Below, piece after piece: positions 1-5,044 of a DNA stretch of 10,566 nt. The DNA is from an uncultured Anaerosporobacter sp. (GTDB lineage: Bacteria > Bacillota > Clostridia > Lachnospirales > Lachnospiraceae), in contig CALZJY010000037.1 in NCBI GenBank assembly GCA_945787925.1, forward strand, positions 1 through 10,566. Reading direction: 5' to 3'. Both the position numbers and the translations under genes were made by a program. Under the pieces are notes generated by a model. That model saw only the letters and a list, made by a program, of their open reading frames with translations. It had not been told where the DNA came from and made no database searches. Numbering within the stretch: position 1 is the stretch's first letter; each line of letters opens with the position of its first letter.

Positions 1-536
1 TGTTTGTAGAAAATGAATTTGCAGAATCACTCCTTCGCAACCAATCTTCGGATATGGTAGTAAAGGCGGTAAGTGGACATGGCGGAAGTCAGGTTTGTCT
101 TGTGAAGCCTGATGATGAGGAGACTCTCCAAGAAGCGCTTCGTCTTATGCGCGGGGAGCGTGTCGTAATCCAACCTCTAATGAAAGGGCGAGGCCAGGAT
201 CTTCGTGTCTATGTAGTTGGAGGAAAGATTGTTGCAGCAGTACTTCGTACTGCAAAAAGTGGATTTAAATCAAACTTTTCCTTAGGGGGAGAGGTTCGGC
301 TTTATGAACTTACAAAAGAGGAAACAGAGGTTGTAAATAATATTATCGGAATTTTATCCTTAGACTATGCAGGAATTGATTTTATCATAGGCGAGGATGG
401 AAGGTTACTCTTTAACGAAATCGAGGATGTTGTAGGTGCAAGAATGCTATACCAATGTTCTGACATTGACATTGTGCCGATATACTTAGAGTATGTAAAG
501 CAACATTGTAATAATATTACTGATAATAATAAGTAA
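1..536 (+). CDS. RimK-like ATP-grasp protein, 3' part (N-terminus outside the window)
   Basis: The reading frame is open from base 3, upstream of the first ATG at 54, so the gene enters from the left and 177 residues are visible. Counting from the ATG at 54, a glycine-rich ATP-grasp loop (KAVSGHGGSQV) lies at residues 4-14. It is followed by a strand with VVIQPLMKGRGQDLRVYVVG (37-56) and by FKSNFSLGG (71-79). YAGIDF (105-110) and the acidic LFNEIED (119-125) give the usual metal-binding acidic residues near the C-terminus. This order is that of RimK-type ATP-grasp ligases, which join a carboxylate to an amine or thiol through an acyl phosphate. The substrate cannot be told. The metal motif reads E-I-E where RimK has E-V-N (RimK motif recalled). 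No terminator hairpin is obvious after the stop; the downstream DNA is simply AT-rich. Confidence 0.8.
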   Translation, partial: FVENEFAESLLRNQSSDMVVKAVSGHGGSQVCLVKPDDEETLQEALRLMRGERVVIQPLMKGRGQDLRVYVVGGKIVAAVLRTAKSGFKSNFSLGGEVRLYELTKEETEVVNNIIGILSLDYAGIDFIIGEDGRLLFNEIEDVVGARMLYQCSDIDIVPIYLEYVKQHCNNITDNNK

Positions 537-600
537 TAAACAATAAATAAGATATATTAATAAATAGTTTTGTTAGATACGCCAAAAATAATATAAAAGA

Positions 601-629
601 TTGTGTTATAGTCGAATTTTGACTATAAT
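601..629 (+). promoter_or_regulatory. Predicted vegetative promoter of fhs
   Basis: TTGTGT (601-606), a 17-base spacer and a perfect TATAAT (624-629) form a housekeeping-type promoter 38 bases before the fhs start. A weaker alternative, TTGTTA (570-575), 16 bases, TATAAA (592-597), lies just upstream. Confidence 0.7.
606..628. repeat. Perfect 8-bp inverted repeat over the fhs -10 region
   Basis: TTATAGTC (606-613) and GACTATAA (621-628) are exact reverse complements separated by 7 bases. The repeat covers the spacer and most of the -10, which is where a repressor operator would sit. Too AT-rich and lacking a T-run to be a terminator. The operator role is inference. Confidence 0.5.
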
Positions 630-667
630 GAGAGAATGAAAATAAAAAATAGGGAGGCGTAAGTTTC

Positions 668-2338
668 ATGAAAAGTGATATTCAAATTGCACAAGAGGCA
701 AGCTTAAGTCATATTAGAGAGGTTGCCGCACAACTCGATATACATGAAGATGATTTAGAATTCTACGGTAAATATAAAGCTAAATTATCCGATGAGTTAT
801 ACGAAAAAGTCAAAGATAATGAAGATGGTAAACTAATCTTAGTTACCGCAATCAACCCAACTCCAGCAGGAGAAGGAAAAACTACAACTAGCGTAGGGCT
901 TGGCCAAGCATTCTCTTTATTAGGGAAAAAAGCAGTCATTGCGTTACGTGAGCCTTCCTTAGGACCTTGTTTCGGTATCAAAGGTGGAGCTGCAGGCGGT
1001 GGTTATGCACAAGTTGTTCCAATGGAAGATTTAAACCTTCACTTTACAGGTGATTTCCATGCGATTACATCTGCAAATAACTTATTAGCAGCAATGCTGG
1101 ATAACCATTTACAACAAGGCAACCAATTAAATATCGATCCAAATCAAATCGTTTGGAAACGTTGTTTAGATATGAATGACCGTGTTCTTCGTAATGTCGT
1201 TGTTGGTTTAGGAAGAAAAGTAGATGGCGTAGTACGTGAAGATCACTTCCAAATTACTGTTGCATCTGAAATCATGGCAATTCTTTGCCTTGCAAATGAT
1301 ATGAAAGACTTAAAAGAACGTCTTGGAAATATCATCGTTGCTTATACGTATGATGGAACACCAGTTACTGCACGTGAATTAAAAGCAGTAGGTTCCATGG
1401 CAGCATTATTAAAAGATGCAATCAAACCAAACTTAATCCAAACATTAGAACATACACCAGCAATCGTTCATGGTGGACCATTTGCCAATATCGCACATGG
1501 ATGTAACTCCGTAAGAGCAACCAAAATGGCACTTAAGATGGCTGATTATGTAGTAACAGAAGCAGGATTCGGTGCTGACCTTGGTGCTGAAAAATTCTTC
1601 GATATTAAATGCCGCATGGCTGGATTAAAGCCAGATGCAGTCGTATTAGTTGCAACTGTTCGTGCATTAAAATACAACGGTGGTGTTGCGAAAGCAGATC
1701 TTGCAGCAGAAAATCTAGAAGCCTTAAAACAAGGTATCGTAAACCTTGAAAAACACATTGAAAATGTGAAGAAATTCGGCGTACCTGTTGTAGTGACATT
1801 AAATAGATTCATGACAGATACCGATGCAGAACTTGAATTCGTAAAACAATTCTGTGAAGAAAGAGGATGTGATTTTGCGCTTTCTGAAGTTTGGGAACAT
1901 GGTGGAGAAGGTGGAAAGGCGTTAGCTGAAAAAGTTCTTCACACACTTGAAACAAAAGAAAGCAATTTTGCTCCATTATATGACGAATCCCTTTCTATCA
2001 AAGAAAAAATTGAAACAATTGCGAAAGAAATCTACGGCGCAGATGGTGTAACATACGATGCTGCTGCATTAAAAGCAATTGATAAGATTGAAGAAATCGG
2101 ATTTAAAAATGCACCAGTTTGTATGGCAAAGAATCAATATTCTTTCTCTGATGATGCAAAGAAACTTGGCCGCCCAACAAACTTTACAATCAATATTCGT
2201 GAAGTATATGTAAATGCAGGTGCTGGTTTCGTGGTAGCAATCACAGGTACTGTTATGACAATGCCAGGCTTACCAAAAGTTCCAGCAGCAGAAAATATCG
2301 ATGTAAATGATGATGGAGTAATCACAGGATTATTCTAG
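668..2338 (+). CDS. fhs: Formate-tetrahydrofolate ligase
   Basis: The enzyme catalyses formate + ATP + tetrahydrofolate to 10-formyltetrahydrofolate, feeding purine and formyl-methionine synthesis and, in acetogens, the methyl branch of the Wood-Ljungdahl pathway; it is cytosolic and forms a tetramer. The 556-residue length is the usual one for the family. The P-loop TPAGEGKTT lies at 65-73. The family block REPSLGPCFGIKGGAAGGG is at 94-112, followed by LHFTGDFHAI at 124-133. The ATG is preceded by AGGGAGG (651-657) 10 bases upstream. A promoter lies before it and a strong hairpin after it, so the gene is probably monocistronic. No folD, fchA or other Wood-Ljungdahl genes are adjacent, so acetogenesis cannot be claimed from this window. 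The sequence looks intact. Confidence 0.97.
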   Translation: MKSDIQIAQEASLSHIREVAAQLDIHEDDLEFYGKYKAKLSDELYEKVKDNEDGKLILVTAINPTPAGEGKTTTSVGLGQAFSLLGKKAVIALREPSLGPCFGIKGGAAGGGYAQVVPMEDLNLHFTGDFHAITSANNLLAAMLDNHLQQGNQLNIDPNQIVWKRCLDMNDRVLRNVVVGLGRKVDGVVREDHFQITVASEIMAILCLANDMKDLKERLGNIIVAYTYDGTPVTARELKAVGSMAALLKDAIKPNLIQTLEHTPAIVHGGPFANIAHGCNSVRATKMALKMADYVVTEAGFGADLGAEKFFDIKCRMAGLKPDAVVLVATVRALKYNGGVAKADLAAENLEALKQGIVNLEKHIENVKKFGVPVVVTLNRFMTDTDAELEFVKQFCEERGCDFALSEVWEHGGEGGKALAEKVLHTLETKESNFAPLYDESLSIKEKIETIAKEIYGADGVTYDAAALKAIDKIEEIGFKNAPVCMAKNQYSFSDDAKKLGRPTNFTINIREVYVNAGAGFVVAITGTVMTMPGLPKVPAAENIDVNDDGVITGLF

Positions 2339-2360
2339 GCTCATTCCATGGAATAACAAG

Positions 2361-2400
2361 AGGCAGAATCCTTTGGAAAAAAAGGGATTCTGTCTTTTTT
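2361..2400 (+). terminator. Rho-independent terminator of fhs
   Basis: A 14-bp stem with two G-U pairs joins 2361-2374 (AGGCAGAATCCTTT) and 2382-2395 (AAGGGATTCTGTCT). The loop is 7 bases and a long T-run follows. It lies 22 bases after the fhs stop. Confidence 0.9.
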
Positions 2401-2411
2401 TCTTTTCCTTT

Positions 2412-2430
2412 TTGTAAAAATATTTTACAA
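2412..2430. repeat. Inverted repeat overlapping the -35 of the U32 gene
   Basis: TTGTAAAA (2412-2419) and TTTTACAA (2423-2430) are perfect inverted arms around a 3-base centre, and they cover the -35 hexamer. A dyad of this shape and place is compatible with an operator. The high AT content makes chance occurrence quite possible. Confidence 0.4.
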
Positions 2431-2453
2431 TAGGGTATAGAAAGGATTATAAT
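2424..2453 (+). promoter_or_regulatory. Predicted promoter of the U32 (TrhP1-like) gene
   Basis: TTTACA (2424-2429), an 18-base spacer and a perfect TATAAT (2448-2453) lie about 95 bases before the chosen start. The resulting leader of roughly 88 nt contains a small AGCC-GTAA-GGCT hairpin (2500-2511) with a GNRA-type loop. No known riboswitch was recognised there. Confidence 0.65.
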
Positions 2454-2547
2454 AAAAATATTCGAGTCTTTTCGAACAATGAACAACCAAGTTATGAGAA
2501 GCCGTAAGGCTAGGCTCATTAGTATAGAAGGAGAAATAATAAGTAGT

Positions 2548-3489
2548 ATGAAGAAGATTGAGTTAGTGGTGCAAGCGCAGAATTTAGAAGCACTAAAAAA
2601 CGCAATTGCAAGTGGAGCAAATGCAGTTTACATCGGTGGTGAAGTATATCAGTTAAGAGCGGAAGAAACAGACTTTACAATCGAAGAAATGAAAGAAGCA
2701 GTTCGTTACGCACATGAACATGATGCAAAGGTATATGTGACTGCAAATATCTTCGCGCACAACAATGATTTATCCGAAGTAAAAGAATACATGGAGCAAT
2801 TAAAAGAAGTAAACCCAGATGCCATCTTAGTATCGGATCCTGGTGTATTTGCAATCGTAAAAGAAGTAATGCCGGAAATGAACGTTCACATCAGTACGCA
2901 GGAAAACAACACAAACTATATCACTTGTAGATTCTGGTGGAATCAAGGGGCTACTCGTGTAGTTTCTGCGAGAGACTTATCTTTAGAAGAATTAAAAGAA
3001 ATCAAAACTAAGATTCCAGAAGAAATGCAAATGGAAATCTTCGTACATGGCGCAATGTGTATGTCTTACTCAGGACGTAGATTAATCAGTAACTATGTAG
3101 ATGGTGGTTCTCCAATGAAAAACAATCAAGCATATTCTGCTGAAAAGTCCTACAACGTAGTAGAAAATACAAGACAAGGCGAATATATGCCAGTATATGA
3201 AAACGAACGTGGAACATTCATCTTCCACTCAGAAGAATTATGTATGATCGACCATATCCCAGATTTAGTTGACGCTGGAATGGATAGCTTGAAAATCGAA
3301 TCCTTTATGTATAATCAAGAGCAGCTACAAACAATCATCGCAATCTACCGCAAAGCAGTAGACAAATATTTAGCAGCTCCAGAAGAATATGCAAAAGAAG
3401 TAGAAGGTTATAAACAAGCACTTGCTGATACTACAGCACGTAAGTTTACAACAGGATTCTACTTTGGACATCCATCTGAAAATAAATAA
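2548..3489 (+). CDS. U32-family protein, TrhP1 (YrrN)-like tRNA uridine-34 hydroxylation protein
   Basis: The protein has 313 residues from the ATG at 2548. An in-frame ATG at 2479 would add 23 residues (to MNNQVMRSRK) but has no ribosome binding site. MKKIELVVQA matches the usual U32 N-terminus, and AAGGAG (2528-2533) lies 14 bases upstream, which is longer than usual. Family marks are GANAVYIGGEVYQLR (23-37), HISTQENNTNY (114-124), the U32 signature region EIFVHGAMCMSYSGRR (163-178), and TTGFYFG (301-307) at the end. Most U32 proteins carry GRC and a downstream CxxxC motif; here these cysteines are missing and only C171 remains. There is no extra C-terminal domain. Both traits and the length match B. 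subtilis YrrN/TrhP1 (recalled, about 309 residues), which acts with TrhP2 in prephenate-dependent 5-hydroxyuridine formation at tRNA position 34. No TrhP2 gene is adjacent. The old name peptidase U32 is probably misleading. Confidence 0.75.
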   Translation: MKKIELVVQAQNLEALKNAIASGANAVYIGGEVYQLRAEETDFTIEEMKEAVRYAHEHDAKVYVTANIFAHNNDLSEVKEYMEQLKEVNPDAILVSDPGVFAIVKEVMPEMNVHISTQENNTNYITCRFWWNQGATRVVSARDLSLEELKEIKTKIPEEMQMEIFVHGAMCMSYSGRRLISNYVDGGSPMKNNQAYSAEKSYNVVENTRQGEYMPVYENERGTFIFHSEELCMIDHIPDLVDAGMDSLKIESFMYNQEQLQTIIAIYRKAVDKYLAAPEEYAKEVEGYKQALADTTARKFTTGFYFGHPSENK

Positions 3490-3504
3490 GAACCAAGCAG
3501 GAAA

Positions 3505-3539
3505 AAAGCCGAGTCCTCTATGAACGAGGATTCGGCTTT
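3505..3539. terminator. Bidirectional terminator between the U32 gene and pyrI
   Basis: A 14-bp stem with one G-U pair joins AAAGCCGAGTCCTC (3505-3518) and GAGGATTCGGCTTT (3526-3539) around a 7-base loop. On the minus strand the stem runs into a T-run (the A-tract at 3502-3507), giving pyrBI a strong terminator. On the plus strand a T-rich stretch follows. It begins 16 bases after the U32 stop and ends 8 bases before the pyrI stop. Confidence 0.9.
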
Positions 3540-3546
3540 CTTCTGT

Positions 3547-3969
3547 CTAGCGTTTGAACGCTTCTTCGCAATATACGCATCGATACATTCGTTTGTCTTT
3601 ATTTGTGAGCTTGAATACATGTGGAAGCTCTTGTTCGATAGAAGTGATGCATCTTGGGTTTTTACATTTGATGATGTTCGTTACTTCTAAAGGAAGTGTT
3701 GGATTTTTCTTAATTACGATTTTTCCATTTTCAATGATGTTGATTGTAAGTTGATCGTCTAATACAGCGAGCATATTGATGTCTACGGTTATAGGGCCAT
3801 CGATCTTGATGATGTCTTTCTGGCCCATCTTGCTTGATTTTGCATTCATGATGATTGCAACTGGGCAAGTAGCGCGGTCAAGTTTTAGATAATGATAGAT
3901 ATCCATTGCTTTTCCTGCCTTGATATGGTCAATAACGATTCCATTTCCTAATCCACTGATATTTAGCAT
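3547..3969 (-). CDS. pyrI: Aspartate carbamoyltransferase regulatory subunit
   Basis: PyrI binds the catalytic PyrB trimers and carries the nucleotide effector site (CTP/UTP inhibition and ATP activation in E. coli). The 140-residue protein has an N-terminal effector-binding part with NGIVIDHIKAGKA (9-21) and KMGQKDIIKIDG (47-58). The C-terminal zinc domain has C102-x4-C107-x23-C131-x2-C134, the same spacing as E. coli PyrI (recalled). It is slightly shorter than the E. coli protein (153 residues). The ATG overlaps the pyrB stop by 7 nt (ATGCTAA), and a GGAGG (3980-3984) inside the end of pyrB lies 10 bases before it, indicating translational coupling. The pair implies an allosteric E. coli-type holoenzyme rather than the unregulated B. 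subtilis type. Confidence 0.96.
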   Translation of the reverse strand: MLNISGLGNGIVIDHIKAGKAMDIYHYLKLDRATCPVAIIMNAKSSKMGQKDIIKIDGPITVDINMLAVLDDQLTINIIENGKIVIKKNPTLPLEVTNIIKCKNPRCITSIEQELPHVFKLTNKDKRMYRCVYCEEAFKR

Positions 3970-4886
3970 GGTTTTTCTACCTCCAATAATGTCATGATTA
4001 AGGCCATTCTTACATAAACTCCATATTCTGCTTGTTTGAAATATACGGCACGAGGATCGTTGTCTACTTCGGTACTGATCTCATTTACACGTGGGAGAGG
4101 ATGTAATACTAGCATATCATCTTTGGCATATTCCATTTTTGCCATATCTAAAATAAACAAGTCTTTTAAACGTACATAGTCTTCTTCATTGAAGAAACGT
4201 TCTTTTTGCACTCTTGTCATATATAATAAGTCAAGTTCTGGCATAACGTCTTCTAGTACGCTTACTTCTTTATATTCTACATGATTCGCATCTAATACTT
4301 CCTCGCGTATGTATGCGGGGATTTTTAATTCTTCTGGGGAAATAAGTACAAATTTGATATTTTCATAACGCACAAGAGCGTTGATTAAAGAATGTACAGT
4401 ACGACCAAATTTTAAGTCGCCACATAAGCCGACAGTTAAATTGTTCAGTCTGCCTTTCAGATTTTTTATTGTTAACAGATCGGTTAACGTTTGAGTTGGA
4501 TGGTTATGACCACCGTCACCTGCGTTGATTACAGGGATACGAGAATACTTCGCTGCTACCATTGGAGCACCTTCTTTTGGATGACGCATTGCGCAAATAT
4601 CAGCATAACTAGAAATTACGCGAATTGTATCTGCGACACTTTCCCCTTTTGCAGCACTGGAAGAATCAGCAGAAGAAAAACCAAGAATATTACCGCCAAG
4701 GTTTAACATGGCTGCTTCAAATGATAAGCGTGTACGAGTACTTGGTTCATAGAATAAAGTTGCAAGTTTCTTTCCATTGCATACGTTAGCATATTTTTTT
4801 GGATCCGCAATGATATCTTCTGCTAAGCAAAGAACATCGTCAAGTTCTTTTACAGAAAAATCTAAAGGGCTAATAATGTGTTTCAT
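3963..4886 (-). CDS. pyrB: Aspartate carbamoyltransferase catalytic subunit
   Basis: PyrB condenses carbamoyl phosphate with aspartate to give N-carbamoylaspartate, the committed step of pyrimidine synthesis. The carbamoyl-phosphate site STRTR is at 49-53 and the SSAAKGES loop at 76-83. RHPKEG is at 101-106, HPTQTLTDL at 129-137, MTRVQKERF at 223-231 and HPLPR at 262-266, so the active site is complete. The 307-residue length is normal. The start at 4886 is set by AAAGGAGG (4892-4899) 5 bases upstream. An in-frame TTG at 4908-4910 would add 8 residues, but then the ribosome binding site would lie inside the gene. It is the first full gene of the pyrBI operon and is preceded by a leader ORF. 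I see no PyrR-binding motif in the leader. Confidence 0.97.
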   Translation of the reverse strand: MKHIISPLDFSVKELDDVLCLAEDIIADPKKYANVCNGKKLATLFYEPSTRTRLSFEAAMLNLGGNILGFSSADSSSAAKGESVADTIRVISSYADICAMRHPKEGAPMVAAKYSRIPVINAGDGGHNHPTQTLTDLLTIKNLKGRLNNLTVGLCGDLKFGRTVHSLINALVRYENIKFVLISPEELKIPAYIREEVLDANHVEYKEVSVLEDVMPELDLLYMTRVQKERFFNEEDYVRLKDLFILDMAKMEYAKDDMLVLHPLPRVNEISTEVDNDPRAVYFKQAEYGVYVRMALIMTLLEVEKPC

Positions 4887-4926
4887 TGGTGCCTCCTTTA
4901 AGGGTTTCAATTATCAATTTTTTCAA

Positions 4927-4953
4927 CTAGTTATTGTAATATAACTTGTTCAT
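4927..4953 (-). CDS. Putative 8-residue leader peptide upstream of pyrB
   Basis: On the minus strand an ATG at 4953-4951 opens an ORF reading MNKLYYNN and closing with TAG at 4927-4929. A full AGGAGG (4962-4967) stands 8 bases before the ATG, as good as the ribosome binding site of pyrB itself. It ends 40 bases before the pyrB start. A 6-bp inverted repeat (AGTTAT 4929-4934 and ATAACT 4941-4946) lies within it and could form a weak stem. E. coli pyrBI also has a translated leader, though a much longer one with a clear attenuator hairpin, which is not seen here. That it is translated or regulatory is inference. Confidence 0.5.
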   Translation of the reverse strand: MNKLYYNN

Positions 4954-4978
4954 AAAAACAACCTCCTAAATGAAAAAA

Positions 4979-5014
4979 TATTGCAATTCTAAGTGTTAGT
5001 ATTTATAATATAAA
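4979..5014 (-). promoter_or_regulatory. Predicted pyrBI promoter with an A(T)6 start site
   Basis: On the minus strand TTTATA (5014-5009), a 17-base spacer and TAGAAT (4991-4986) form a moderate promoter. Seven bases past the -10 lies A4979 followed by six T (4978-4973) and C. Start sites with such T-runs are known from UTP-sensitive E. coli promoters (codBA, upp, and pyrBI with a shorter run). The -35 is only a 4/6 match, so confidence is limited. Confidence 0.45.
4981..5009 (+). promoter_or_regulatory. Predicted promoter of the aconitase-family hydratase gene
   Basis: TTGCAA (4981-4986), a 17-base spacer and a perfect TATAAT (5004-5009) lie 35 bases before the start codon. The element overlaps the predicted pyrBI promoter on the opposite strand almost completely. 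Confidence 0.7.
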
Positions 5015-5044
5015 AAATAAAAACATATATATAGGAGGACTCGC

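Noticed and set aside
1546..1812. Antisense ORFs inside fhs (also 763-981, 1605-1799, 2134-2325)
   Set aside because: They lie opposite a highly conserved enzyme and show no ribosome site or domain of their own.
2343..2354. Perfect 12-base palindrome ATTCCATGGAAT just after fhs
   Set aside because: It lies between the stop codon and the terminator and has no T-run or promoter nearby; most likely chance.
2479..2547. Upstream in-frame ATG extending the U32 protein by 23 residues
   Set aside because: No ribosome binding site precedes it, the extra residues do not look like the family N-terminus, and AAGGAG plus the family-typical MKKIEL start lie downstream.
3554..3754. Plus-strand ORF over pyrI and 4491-4706 over pyrB
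   Set aside because: Both are opposite conserved coding frames; the protein sequences show no family features.
4887..4910. TTG start at 4908-4910 extending pyrB by 8 residues
   Set aside because: It would put the strong AAAGGAGG inside the coding sequence. The ATG at 4886 has ideal spacing and gives the normal family length.
4887..4978. PyrR-binding attenuator in the pyrB leader
   Set aside because: I found neither the PyrR anti-antiterminator consensus nor a terminator hairpin with a T-run in this stretch.
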